Below are positions 25,499-37,700 of a DNA stretch of 64,000 bases, piece after piece (the first letter of the stretch is position 1; every line of letters starts with the position of its first letter). The stretch comes from Paragonimus skrjabini miyazakii (lineage: Eukaryota > Platyhelminthes > Trematoda > Plagiorchiida > Troglotrematidae): assembly GCA_014338405.1 (NCBI GenBank), contig JTDE01000204.1, forward strand, positions 114,102 to 178,101, written 5' to 3'. Made by a program: the position numbers and the translations under genes. A model generated the notes under the pieces. It was given only the letters and a program-made list of their open reading frames with translations. It was not told the DNA's origin and did no database searches.

Positions 25499-25592
25499 TT
25501 AAAACATTGAGTTCTGTTAATCCATTTAGTCAAAACAGAGAGAAGACATATATCACGAGATGTCAACATTTTCATTTACTCTCATCAGTCGT
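25499..25592 (-). repeat. Dispersed ribozyme-bearing repeat, copy A
   Basis: Shares about 85 bases with 27634-27718 in the same orientation, and its hammerhead half matches the reverse complement of 27839-27913. The shared block includes the tract GTCAAAACAGAGAGAAG and, on the minus strand, a hammerhead-like core at 25555-25592. Confidence 0.85.
25555..25592 (-). ncRNA. Degenerate hammerhead ribozyme, repeat copy A
   Basis: Minus strand: stem I ACGA, CUGAUGA, G, stem II region, a damaged GAAA box, stem III AUGU/ACAU, cleavage-site C, stem I partner UCGU. Compared with the intact copy at 27839-27876, the base before the GAAA box and its invariant G are changed (CG to GA), so cleavage should be lost. 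Stem I keeps pairing although one base pair differs from the intact copy (A-U here, G-U there). Confidence 0.6.
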
Positions 25593-26163
25593 CAAAATGG
25601 ATTAAGGGAACTCAGTGTTTTAAATTTTCCAAACGAAGACTCTCTGCATGCCTTTATTGCTACTGCGAAGAAACGGACTGTGGGTTTGAGCCTAGTAAAT
25701 TTGCGATTGCTATTGATTATTTCAAACTATCGCACGAATTCTTGTGACTTCGAAGAACTTAAGAAGGAGTTGGCTAACTTTCCGAAGTAACATAGAAATC
25801 TTGACTATTCGTCAATTGGAATCTGTCCTGCAAAGCTGTTCAAGAACCATGTTCCCAAAACCCCCATACTTAGTCTGGAGTGCCCCGAATTTGTCTGTTC
25901 TCGAGATGACGACCTTCGCTTATCTCGGGATATTGTGCTCAATAATTTGGATATCCGATTGTGCCGCATATCTGACTGTAATGATGAGTCTGTTCACTCC
26001 AGCTAACTCGAGCAACTTGTTCATTATGCATCCATTTTTACCTCCGCCCCACCTACCACTGATACCGATGTTTTTGAGTGCATTCCAGATTGATCTCTTT
26101 TGGTCGAAGTTACCACTGAGAACGAACCAGCAGTTGCAACTACCTGAACGCCTTGGAAATTGA
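25560..26163 (+). pseudogene. Decayed ORF region, unrecognised
   Basis: The frame opening at 25560 runs 76 codons to a TAA (25788-25790), continues open for about 66 codons to the next stop, and then shows two more stops before 26175. The first codons lie inside the ribozyme repeat, so the apparent start is spurious. The second open block holds a cysteine- and acid-rich segment (CPEFVCSRDDD then LCRISDCNDES) that superficially resembles an LDL-receptor class A module lacking its usual spacing. A second frame is open for 139 codons over 25744-26163, which confuses the picture. Best read as an eroded coding sequence of unknown origin, or as chance. Confidence 0.25.
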
Positions 26164-26175
26164 CATCTCAAGACT

Positions 26176-27633
26176 CATAGCAAACGTAACTTTCATTTAA
26201 AATAAGGCTTATCTTGAATAATTGCTATTTTATCACAGCGTTGATAATTAGACGTACACTTGCCCTAGATAGAAAAATAACTTAATTACCCACATCCAAG
26301 GTGTTGTTACCACCGTATCGAGTCCAGCTCTGGGCCTGGGTTAAGTCAATGACTTCACTTCTGTGTTATTGAAATCACCGCATAAACCATACATGCGTCA
26401 GCAAATTCAACAAGTAACATCGCAGCAAACACAACGTCAAGTGTACCGAACAAACTTTACTTAATCCAACAGTCACAGTTGGCTTGCATTATCCAATGGT
26501 TTTGCATCAGATAATAGTAAAATTCACGTTCGCAATTGCTGAAGTACTCACTTGCATTATCTGTGATTCTCAACTAGCAGTTATTCCGTGTAATAAATGC
26601 GCGACATGCATAACAACTTATGTTTCCCAGATTCCGGTAGCAGCTTTCCAAACGTCCTCAGTCACTGAGCATGCTTACATAGACTCTGTATCAAGCAGCT
26701 AGTTCCGGATAGACTCAGAAAAATCTCCGAAAGGCTGTCAACTTTTAATCTTTTCCGTAAACTTCTGCCGGAGAAGCCGAAAAACGAGGCCACCTGCCCA
26801 AGTCTATCCGAATATCCTTGTAACACGGTTACGTCATTATGCTTACACATCCAACATTCTCATTTGTACCACTTGACAAACAATAACTGTCAAGGACGGT
26901 TTCGATTACCAGTAATGTAACGTGCGGTCAAAACCAAGAGACAAGCAAGGGTCAAATATGAGTTGTGTGACGGAGCGTGCTGCTGTGTTGCTGACGCCGT
27001 TTTTGTAAGTTGTGTGCATGGCTTACTAGGTCTTTAGCTCATACTTGTTTGTGTAGTTTCCTTTTACATGACTGCTGCTGGAAACACTACTTCAAAAGAT
27101 TGCTGGTCCCGGGTGTCTACGTTGCCCCAATGATGGCACACAAGTGTAAAGGGCAATCAGACTATAGACGGCCGGCTCGTATACTACAATAATTTTCACC
27201 ATGTGGATCCATAACTTCTCTGTTGCTCTTCATAAAACTTCGTTAATCGGTACCACGCTGAAGATTGGGTTACCTTTTGGGCCCATTGACCCGAAGCAAT
27301 AAATGTGCTCAGGACACCCCATCTGACTTACAATGCCGATCGAAATTTGCTTAACATAATTCATTCTTGGTCAGCTTCGTTAATAATGTGACTTGTTATT
27401 CGCCGTTAAATCCGAGGTTACTTGATTTCCACCATACATCTTGAAAATGTGGACTGGAAAATTCAACGAACTCCAATTTCATAATTCCGCGGTATGGTGT
27501 TTCATTGCCGAAACGAGTTGAAAATAACCAGTTGGGGCGAAAACAGACTTTTAAACGTTTTCAAAATATTCCGTGAAACCTTAGAATGTATTTTTCAAGA
27601 CAAGTTTACGGATTTTATTGAGTGTAGTAATTG
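26176..27633. other. No supported gene
   Basis: Only short ORFs on both strands; none has a recognisable motif or paired splice sites. Confidence 0.5.
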
Positions 27634-27722
27634 TTTAAAACATTGAGTTCCCTTAAACCATTTAGTCAAAACAGAGAGAAGACATATATCGCGAGATGTT
27701 AACGCTTCGATTTACTCAATCT
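27634..27722 (-). repeat. Dispersed ribozyme-bearing repeat, copy C (decayed)
   Basis: Same orientation as copy A and inverted relative to copy B, about 120 bases away. On the minus strand the 3' half of the hammerhead (ATCGAA, stem III remnant, AACATCTCG) is recognisable, but the CUGAUGA box is lost. Confidence 0.8.
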
Positions 27723-27838
27723 TTTTGCCGTGGAATTGATTGAACTATTAGAACGTGAAAGGTCAGAACTATGTGGTTGGTTCGTTCAGCTGTTGTTGCT
27801 ATACGCAGTTTGTATAAACAATTGCTAGTTTCACGTTG

Positions 27839-27876
27839 GCGACTGATGAGAGTAAATCGAAATGTTAACATCTCGT
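27839..27876 (+). ncRNA. Hammerhead ribozyme with complete core, repeat copy B
   Basis: Order on the plus strand: stem I GCGA (27839-27842), CUGAUGA (27843-27849), stem II GA/UC with loop GUAAA (27850-27858), GAAA (27859-27862), stem III AUGU/ACAU or AUG/CAU around UUAA, cleavage-site C at 27872, stem I partner UCGU (27873-27876). All core nucleotides of the family consensus are present, and three helices can form, with stem II only two pairs long. Short stems of this kind are known from retroelement hammerheads. It is not the sequence of the SM-alpha-like ribozymes in the same window. I could not test folding or cleavage. Confidence 0.68.
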
Positions 27877-27913
27877 GATATATGCCTTCTCTCTGTTTTG
27901 ACTAAATTGATTA
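27839..27913 (+). repeat. Dispersed ribozyme-bearing repeat, copy B
   Basis: Plus-strand copy whose reverse complement matches 25527-25592 with few changes and 27655-27722 with more. With copy C it forms an inverted pair that could fold into a long hairpin. Confidence 0.85.
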
Positions 27914-29880
27914 AATTGCCTAGTGATGGTCACCTACCAGATCGTATGCACCAGAATTACAAAATTTCATATTCCCGTTTAATTGTTGGCGATACCAGAA
28001 TAAAAGGGCGTATCTCATGCCCACTAATACATTTGGTTTTATGTAAAACGATGCTAACTGTATGCTGTGGGTGACAAAATCTTGGCTACTGTGAAATATT
28101 TACTACTAGTAATTTCACATGTCATAATAATAACTCGGTCGTACTTTATCCACACCCTCATATGTTCCCTTCCCACTAATTATGTAATTTTTTGTTATCA
28201 GCCTCTTCCAAAAGGATTTTTGTTCTCGTTTATGATATTTCATCTTCTTTCCTATTAGAAATTGAGTAACTGAGACAGTGTTTCGTCATAAAAATGCAAA
28301 AACAAAACCTATTAAATCAAAAAAACAGATGTTGGTAACAATTTTTACTAAGCAGACCATTTATTTGCGTAATTACCAGTAGTAGTATCACAGAGCAAGA
28401 AGCTGCTCGTGATGGTCACAATACTATGCCTCATACATGTGTTGTTCCAATATTTCATTTATGATCAACAAAGTGTGGTTGTCGCAACTCTACTGTGAAC
28501 TAATTTAGTAATACGATAATGAAAATCGGTAAACAGTGCGAATCTGAGAGTACCTATACTTGCAATATATGCACATAACATTGCAGTTAAAACAACTGTT
28601 ATTGTGCAAGAATATTTTACATTATGTTCAGCCTTCGTTCAGTTTCGTGTATAAGTTAACATCACCGATGACAACTACTACAACTGATGGATTACATGTG
28701 ACCAGTTTTACCGAGCTTTCTTTTCGACCTGCGTAAGTTGAATTTCTATCCAGACTAATTGTGGCCAACACTGAAACATTGTATACATCGTTAGTCATTA
28801 ATTTTTTAAAGCAGAACATCCAAAGGTTTTTGACATATAAAAGTCAGATACAACTTATTCGTTAGTGAAGCTCCGAAAAACGCTAAACTCATGGTAAGTA
28901 TGATTTAACTAAACCGTACGCATTATACGACTGTTGACCAATTCACGTGGCTTTCTTTGTCGGAAAATTAGGAAGCCAGCGTAGGAAAAGACTGCATACA
29001 AAAGTGAATTACAACTCAGTAGTGAAACAAAATAGCAATTACTTTGAAACAGATCTCCATACAGACAAGAATTCAAGTTTTTTTTTCAACACACTCTTTC
29101 CTACGTTAGAATTTCGCGGACTGGGAGGTAAATTAAAGAATATGTTATTAGTTTTAGTGTAGATGACTTAACAACAAAGTCTCCCCACTAGCCTTGAATC
29201 CTTTCGTTGAACATTTCAACTTAGAAATATTTTATTAACAATGACATTAAATATCGTTTTTATAATATCCGGTTATTTCGAGTGCACACAGCACGTTTTT
29301 TGCATGCATTTTTACCACGTCTCTTTGCTAATACTAACAAATATTGTACACGTTCGATAAGAATAAGTATGGTTCACTTCCGAGACCAGGCTCATACAAT
29401 ACTCCCTTAAGGGTCCTAGTCTAATTCTGGAAGTTGATGGTGGTTACGTAACGCATTAGTATGCGTGATAACCATACTCCACGTTTCAGTTAACTCCTTG
29501 GAAATTGTCCGAATTGCAGATCAAAAACTTTCTAGTTGCCAAGTGAAACTATGAACACGGACAAGCAATCAATAATTCGAGTAAGCTAATTACCACATGA
29601 GCAAATATATGGTTCGGAAAAAGTAGAAATTAACCCGCTTAGTTTTATTTATAAAAATGGGTGCATCTTAAATAATTGGCGACAACACAAGTTCGAATGC
29701 ATATTGGAAACTAGCAAAAAAATTAGTTGACTAAATATTGTGAGAATATGACAGTTGCTGAGGAAATGAGGCATAATTCTGAATCGTCTGTTAGTGATAT
29801 GAAATATGAATTCCCGGAACGGATGATACGTAATTCCACTTAAATATGTTTGCAACGCAAATGCAAAGACTGCATAAACG
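27914..29880. other. No supported gene
   Basis: AT-rich, with only short background ORFs; no shared repeat was noticed. Confidence 0.5.
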
Positions 29881-30120
29881 ATGGATAAGCACTTCGGCTG
29901 TATTACTTGCAACAGTAGTGGTGTGATTAGTATACTACTCACAAGTAGCATGTTACCCGCAGGTGACATTCAGGAACAAAAGGGCAAGCGGCGAACGCCA
30001 GGCAGTCGACGGACAAAAACGGACTATCGGAATAGTGTATGCGTGCGGTGCGAGAACTTCCATCCGATGTATGTGAATGCATGCCTGCCGTGCAAAGGAG
30101 TATGCGCCTCTGTGGTTTAA
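29881..30120 (+). CDS. Small cysteine-rich ORF with three CxxC pairs, unrecognised
   Basis: ATG at 29881 to TAA at 30118-30120, 79 codons. Cysteine pairs: CITC at residues 7-10, CVRC at about 54-57, CLPC at about 68-71, with a further Cys four residues after. The last two pairs are spaced like a treble-clef or zinc-ribbon type metal site. Between them and the N-terminus is a basic stretch (KGKRRTPGSRRTK, about residues 34-46). The 3' two-thirds is much richer in GC than the surroundings. A plausible acceptor (ending CCCGCAG at 29962) lies inside, so the real coding part may be only an exon from 29963 (phase 1), dropping the first CxxC. Overlapping minus-strand ORFs of 66 and 83 codons also exist, so the GC-rich patch simply lacks stops in several frames. 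No family is assigned. Confidence 0.33.
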   Translation: MDKHFGCITCNSSGVISILLTSSMLPAGDIQEQKGKRRTPGSRRTKTDYRNSVCVRCENFHPMYVNACLPCKGVCASVV

Positions 30121-31373
30121 TTTTTGACATGATCTGTACGGGAGTTTGCGCAATTAACGGTTGCGCATTCCAAGCGTCTTCTGCAATCACAACAGTAGTA
30201 TTAATGTTTTAAAATTTAGTGATGTTCCATTGTATACGCCTGTTTTAATAAACGCTACTTGACGATATGCAGCACAATGGATCTACAGGCTAATTAAACG
30301 AAGTTGTGTTCTGGCTTCATTTACTAGAGTAATTGTAGTGTTTTTTCCAACTTTGGCCAATGTTCAATGAAACTGATTGCAAAGTGATGCGCCTCCGTCA
30401 TTTGTGCTGATCAAGCAAACTCTAAAAGGCCGAAAAATCGAATCTTTTTATAGCTTGCCTGACTTGTGTACAACTGTCCCAGATGATTTTCAATTACGCC
30501 CGAATGACGAACTCAGTGGCTGAGATTAATTTACTAGTATGCTTGAATTGTTCATCTACCTCACCTTGAGATAACTAACCAAGTTTGTCGTACGTGTCTT
30601 GTAAACTACATAACGTTTACTCAAAAGGTATAATTTGCAATCAGAGTACACAACAAACATCACGGCCTACATCCTATTCTGGAATGCTCTGCTAACCTGG
30701 ACTATTCTGAGTACAATACAGTCATTCCCGATGAGAATTGGTTTGCACAAAATATCATGTCAACCAAAATATCTCTTATGGGTAGGCAGTTTAGCCTAGG
30801 AAAATAGCTTTTTCATAAGCAAATCGCCAGGGCTACAGCAGATGAGCCGATTGACTTACACGAAACGTTCTATTGATGCTTACGTGAACCAATTCTGGAA
30901 CAGCCTTCCATTGTCCATCGTTACTGCACTATCGTTGGCTTAAAGTAGAAGCAGGGGTGTTGCATGTGTTCGGGACACCAAACCAAATAAATTGGAGATA
31001 CGCTTAACTTCGCTTCTGACGCTAACTTACATGTATTTGTCTTACTCACACTGTGTGTGTTAGTTGCTTGATAAATTGTGGTTCTCGCAGGGTAAAAGAA
31101 CGCAGTCCTGCCAGGTGGTGAGATTAAAGAAATTTAACTTGCATGGATCCAGTTACCTAGGACACCTGAATACTGACATGGGGACAATTTTAACTGGAAA
31201 CAAACACCGGTTTCTGCACTACACGACATTACATATTTGAAATTCAAGTTTATTTATAGTTATTTCGAAACATTTTAGTCGGTTCTAACTCTAATTTTTA
31301 GCGTAAATCTGAATTAATCTGAGAACAGTATCGTATCATATAACGAACAGCATAGATCTAAGAATTCCCAAGT
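30121..31373. other. No supported gene
   Basis: Nothing beyond short ORFs. The first 70 bases continue the GC-rich patch of the preceding ORF. Confidence 0.5.
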
Positions 31374-31470
31374 TGAACATCACCCACAATTGATCGCGGC
31401 TGTCGCATACAAAAGACTTTCTAGTCGACCCCTTTCGAACAGAGGAAGCACTAAACTCGAGTCTCACCCG
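31374..31470 (-). mobile_element. SM-alpha-like SINE, partial 3' part, minus orientation
   Basis: The reverse complement matches the 3' third of the element seen at 31508-31741 and 50507-50745, from the hammerhead's stem III (ACTCGAGT region, with changes) to the element end. The 5' part with the A and B boxes is missing, and the ribozyme is broken: its CUGACGA box is outside the retained part and GAAA has become GAGA. It stands head-on to the next copy. Confidence 0.75.
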
Positions 31471-31507
31471 GGCAACCAGATCATTACTCACAAGCAAAAG
31501 TGGTTGA

Positions 31508-31741
31508 GCGTTCACATATGATAATTTGGCCATGCCTAACGTGAGGTCAATGGCGCAGTGGTAAACATGGTTGCCACATGAACAGCGTGTCCGTGGTTTA
31601 AGTGCTGGCAGTTCCGATGATATGCACTACTGACGAGCTCTAATGAGATCGAAACTCGAGTCTAGTGCTTCTTTTTGAAAGGGGCCGACTGGAAGGTCTA
31701 CGGGGATGTGACAGCTGCGATCAATTGTGGGTTATGTTCAG
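31508..31741 (+). mobile_element. SM-alpha-like tRNA-related SINE, plus orientation
   Basis: An A-box-like TGGCGCAGTGGTAA (31551-31564) and a decayed B box (GGTTTAAGTGC, 31595-31605) precede a hammerhead (31624-31668) and a 3' part shared with the copies at 31374-31470 and 50507-50745. The order of pol III promoter boxes followed by hammerhead is the established architecture of schistosome SM-alpha elements. Homology to the 50.5 kb copy also covers about 40 bases upstream of the A box. Confidence 0.78.
31624..31668 (+). ncRNA. Hammerhead ribozyme of SM-alpha-like SINE (31.6 kb copy)
   Basis: Stem I GCACUA (31624-31629) pairs perfectly with UAGUGC (31663-31668). Between them lie CUGACGA, G, a stem II region CUCUAAUGAGAU (CUC/GAG pair around UAAU, with a bulge), C, GAAA, and palindromic stem III ACUCGAGU followed by the cleavage-site C. 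All core positions are filled; stem II is imperfect. In SM-alpha elements this ribozyme processes the multimeric or read-through transcript. Confidence 0.72.
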
Positions 31742-34700
31742 CTTGAAATTAACCAAACGCCCAACTACCCATCAGTAATATAAGAAATTGCCAACGTCAA
31801 ACAGCATTGTAAAGTTCACGTGACAAAAAATGATCTGAGAAAAACTAACATATGTAATGTGAGTTCTTTGGTGAAGCAATTTTGAACAAGATTTACCACA
31901 TACTACTACTCCAAATTCACCAACGTTTGTACCTGTGTTGATTGAAATTAGTAACGTGATAAACATCATGATTATAGTCATTTCTCCGAAATGCATCAAC
32001 ATATATCAAACGTTCAATCCATTCAGCTTTGTTTGGACAAAAATCGAAGAAAGTCAAAGTAAACTGATAAACAGATGCAGGGTTTGGTTATATAGTTTTG
32101 AACTCATTTGTGTGATATTCATGTTTTTATCTACAACTGTCAAAATAATGATGGGTTTGTGTGACATCAGGTTTCCACATTGTATACTGATGACACATTG
32201 ATCACATAGAGCCAGCAAGCCCTGACGTTCTCGCGTGCAATAACTCTCAGCTGTGTTACATCTTAGCCTGAACTACCCAATCCACAAATATTTCTAACTA
32301 GTTCACATTTCTGTCGAAACAAGGTATATAGTTCACGCTGAATCAATTGAGAATGGTTTCCTAGCATTTGTTTGATAAGTCCTTAACCAACCATTTTTAC
32401 ACTAAACAACCATTACACATGTAATGTATGAAGTATTCCGGTTATCGGTTTTAAATTTCGGATCAACTATTTTTCAATATTAGAGAAAGCAAAAAAGAAG
32501 ATATTTGCATTTTTTTACGAACGTAAAAAGAAAATATTTATATCGATAGTTAAAAGAAGTAAAACGCATGACAATGTCATTTAACTTAACTTGTTCTAAT
32601 AAACTTATTCCAGATGATATAAACAAACAGAATACATTGTATTTTGGTTCGTACATGCGATAACGACATTTCTGCAGTTTTAGTAGGGAATACAAATATA
32701 AATAGAATAATGCACTATATTCTAATAGTAACGCTGCAAGAAATCTATTGATAACCCTTTGAGGGGGTTTGCAATATGTGGTTGTATAATGGTAGAATTA
32801 AGTCGTATATAGAAAGGAGCAGCAATTGCCTGTAAGCTTTCGATGTGACTGAGCTACCTAATACATAGTATCTGTAATTATGAAAAACCAATCGCACGTG
32901 CAGATGAACTTAAAGAACTGAAAAGTAGTGTGCGCACTAATCTCCAGCGTAAAACCTGAGGCATCTGTGGTCTACGAGGTGATTAAATAGGCCTTAGTGG
33001 ATCAATTTATATATAGAACATATCTTTTGGTTGATTGGTTTGATGGAATTCTGGACTTTATTTGATACGCACTACAGTTTTTCTGTATTTAGCAAACTGA
33101 ATCTTGAGAACTAAAGGTATCGGGTATATCAGTAAATGGCCATCATTGCAGTAAATGTATGTCTGGTAAGCACTGCAAAAAATCGCAAACAGATTTCATT
33201 CAGTTTTTGTTCTGATGGCTATTTTCTGGCTCAAATGTCTAGATGTTAATTTCCGTGTAATTTTCCCACTATAATGTCACCCTGTTCCTGATATACTGGT
33301 TAACGCTGTTGTTTTGTGAACGGGATTTTTCAGGTTAGAGTGTAATAATGTCCAAGGTGTCCATTGCTGATTTCATCTCACAGGAAGTACACCGAGTTCT
33401 TTGCATATTCCACAGATGGGCTGACCGGTACATCGATGAGAATGTAAGAACGTTATGTACATGATGTCAAATTCATGCAATTTTGTAGGAAAACTGTGTT
33501 CAAGGTATCACTAATAAACAACCAAAATTGAAATCGGATGTGAAGTCTTCGATGCAAAGTATGACACTAATGGCATAATACTCGCTTCCTTTTAACGTGA
33601 ACAACAACTTGTTATCTAGCCGCTGTCATGATTGCTTTGCAGAAAACTGTATTGCTGCGTAAAAGTGAACGCTACAACTGATGTGGTAGCATTTCCAAAT
33701 AATCTTTGACGGGATAACTTCTTTTGCCTCTGCCTTGTTCCATGAAGGAAATTGATGTGGTTTTAGAAATTCGGGGGCAGTATATTGGATTCAACTTTTC
33801 TTTCACGGTAACAAATCGTTTGGTTTTTTGACTGGATGATTAAATTTGTGAACCTGAGTGATTGTTGACCATCGATAGTGGGACTATCGTTAGTTTGTAA
33901 CAGTTCGTCTGCCAGGAGAGGTGGACGGACGTTTTGGTCTACTCACAAATATGAGTACACTGAGAAAAGGCAAACAAGCATTAATACCAAAATCTCTGAA
34001 ACAGTCATTCAGATAGGTGAACACATAACTCATAAATTATCGTAGATATTCATGAAGAGAATCGTTTTCCGTGAAGTAAAGTAAGCCACCTTATTCTATG
34101 AATAAACCACATCCATTCTTAACCAAAATTGTGATACATATGTTGCTAGCTAGATCCACCTGTATGAGGCAAGCATGAATCAGACAACTTCGTAGCTACT
34201 AGGCACCAGTACAACTCACAATGTTACAGCAAAGCGTTATGGCATTGCCGTCAAAGAAGAAACCAGTTCTCGAATGGACTCAGATCATCAACAGAATAGC
34301 ATACGCGGACGCAACGTACTTTTCTAACTGTTCCAAGAAGGTCCACCTACATTATTTGTCTACCTTGTGGGGTTCTTTATAATAAACAACATCATAGTTT
34401 CAGGAGTTATCGTTCTCTAGATGGGTCACAAAGTGCCACTTATTCAGAGGCCGAACGTAGATACTGAGTACGCGCGAAAAGAATTATTCAGTTACTCTTC
34501 ACAACAAGCCACGAAACTGGCCATAACATATTCCAGCTAAGTCCACAACGTGGAAATGAGTTTGCTCGAACGTACCGGTTGCGGGCTTTCTACCAATATT
34601 TTTCATTCTAACGCAACTGAGATGTTAACATGTTGGCAGTTTTAAATGCTCCTCGTCTGCAACCTTCATTTATGTGATGGCGCGTTGTAGATATGCAGCA

Positions 34701-37700
34701 CAGTTTTCGAACACTCTCGTTTCGGGATTGTGATATTTACTAGTATTCAAGATTGCCTCCTCAAATTGCAATAGTGTTTAACCAAACGAGACTGGATGAC
34801 CTGGTACGTGTTTGGGTTCATCAGATAACTGCATGCATAAAAGTGGTATGACTAGTCAAGAGACGAGGCCATTATTTCACTTTGCGCGTTACACGTATGC
34901 ATTCTCTGCTATTGTCTGCAAAATATGTTATTTTGATATTATTAAACATGTTTCCGATTAAACGTTTAGCTTAGAAGTATGGGTTCCAACAAGTTAGTAA
35001 TTTTGGGACAAACAGGTAAATACGCATAAGATAAAATCTTGTCAATATTACATTATGTTGTTCACAAGGTATTCCGTCATAGTTTCTGGCGGTAAATAGT
35101 TTTTGTACTGTAGAAAAATATTGGTTCTTTTATTTCTCTGGACCCAATCTCATGGAACCCCTATCACTGGACGCTTTATCTTGGAATTATTTCGGCAGTA
35201 ATGCCTGCTGCATTTCAATCGAACTGTTAATGTTCAGGATAATACTGAAGAGTAAAGGTAGGTCAAGGCCTTGAGAATAATTACCACGTGGCTTACAACT
35301 ACGCATACGGTCCATCATATTTTCTCTAGACAGGTGATATTCATCAGCGTATATCAAAGGTTATACAATGCCGCCTGTTCCACGTGTTGACTTACTATAA
35401 GGCCTTACAATCCACACTAGTCTTCTGTCACTTTCACGAGTATTTCTGGCTTGCTGCCACGAAATGTTCCAATGTCAATTGGGTATCAGAAAAAGTTTAT
35501 CTCGTTATCCTCGTTTTGAGATTTTTAGTTAGTTCCAACAAACCCTTCTGCATAAACGATGCCTTTTTCCGTTTCCAAGTTGCACGCATAGTCAATCATT
35601 TTACAAGTTTTGCGGTTAATTTTACACATTATTTTGAAGGTCACGTGACGCAGAGCTTGCTACTCGAAAGTAGAAAGAAGACAGCAACTAAAAACATGCC
35701 AAGTATGCAGGAGAACTTGGAAAATACTACGAAAAGATTTGCTCAAAGAGTACGATAACTGCGGACGCGAGGCTCTGGTTAAGCCTTGTTACGGTACGGC
35801 TAAACGTGTCTGTTCCCGTGAATGAGATCGGTGCGTGGGACGGCAGCGTAAGACGGGAGAGCGTTCTTCGAACATCACAGTTGTTCGCTGGATACCGTGT
35901 TGTACCTGTAGAAAGGTTTATTATCAGGCGACGCTACTTGTGGGGGATTTAATTCTTGGGGAACGGTCAGCTCACGGGGAAATTATCTCATACTTAACTG
36001 AAGCAGGTTTCTGTTTTGGACGCCTCTAGATGAATCATTTCTAATCTAAATGCCGCAATGAGAGTGTCTTTTGAACTATTTTAGCGGCAGCAACATACAA
36101 GGGAATAGATCCGAGCATCTCGTTGTGTGTTTAACCTTCTAAGAAAGTATTTGACTAAAAAGAAGGTAAACGGAAATAATGTACGTACTTAGCAGAGATT
36201 GCTATTTCGTTCGAATTGAAAAATTGCTATGCAAGCATATTCCTAATCAGTGAAGTAAAAACTGAAATAGTTTGAAGGTCTGTGACAATCTGTTGTGTCA
36301 TGCAAGGTAGCTGATAAAAATCACAATACGGGATGTTGTAACGTATGTTCAGACAGACGACGACAAAAAACATCCTTGTTTTACTCTTTCATAGGGCATT
36401 TTGCAGTCTGACAGTAAATTTCTGTCGTCTGACCTACAAAATAATTCTGCTTTTAGTAACAGCAAACCTTATCGGCATAGAAATTTGTGGTGTATCCGGT
36501 AAAGTGACATTGATTATCCACAAGCATAAATCTAAATTGAAAATGTCAACGTAAATTTACAAAAATCAATGATCAGTCAGTCAGATAAACGACTTGTACT
36601 CATTTCCTGTAATGTACAATGGAAAGTCAACGGCTATTCAATAAACACTTTGAACGTTGAAAACTCTTACGTTTCATTTCCACTGTACGTCGCACCAACC
36701 ACAATGCCAGCCAGCTAAACGTTTGTTCAGTCATAGTTTTTCACAGGTGCGACGTAGGTGGGTGTGGACAGCTGTAGTGAGACAAAATTTACAACGCAGA
36801 TTCACTAATGAATTTATTATAGAATAATGTACAGGCATCAGGTTTAAGAAATGCACTCATACCAAGAATATGGACAACATTTTTGGGATATTCCTCTGCT
36901 GTCAAAATCAGCATGCACATTTTCTTCCCTGTTTGAACACTGTCAACAGTGCAACTCTTCCAGGTATCCAGCAAGAATGTTCGTAATGGGATTAGTTTGT
37001 TAGTAAATCGATCAAAGGCCAAACATTCAAACTCCTGAAAGCTGCAAGTGATCATGAGTTAAAATGGCACTTTCGTTTCTTTGAGTATTTCACAAAGTTC
37101 GTAGGACAAATGTATGAATCAATCAACTATATTTTGTGGTATCGTATTTGTTGATTTCACACAGATTGCGGACGCTGTAGCACAAATTGTACGCATTTTG
37201 TTCACGAATGAGATGATTAAAGAAAATCGAGAAATCTCTTTGATTGACGTTTTCGATTGTTGCCACTGGATTACGTAAACTTAAATAAGGTTATTAACTA
37301 TCGAACGATTTTTCAATTTGCTTGTTGGACTTCAAATATCTACTCCACAAATTCTTTATCAGGAAAGCTGACACCATCCGTGCTGTGGATATTTGACTCC
37401 ACAAATCGCTGAGCTCTAGTAATATCACTTCGCCTGCTAATAACGCTGTAAATCAATGGTTTTTAGAGGACCATATATTAACGGGAAAGGAATGGTGTTT
37501 GGCCAGATAAATGTTTCCTATTTTTGCTGTCCATAGTTTGGAGATCAGATTAACGGAGACGAGGTGGTAAGAAAATTTAGATCTAAAACCCATTTCGCCA
37601 TGCAGTCTAGCATTGTTTAATGTGAAGCATTTTAAGGGTAAATACTTGCTCACTAACCAGGATTAAACAACACAAGTTGGACGTAGACCGGAATTAGTTC

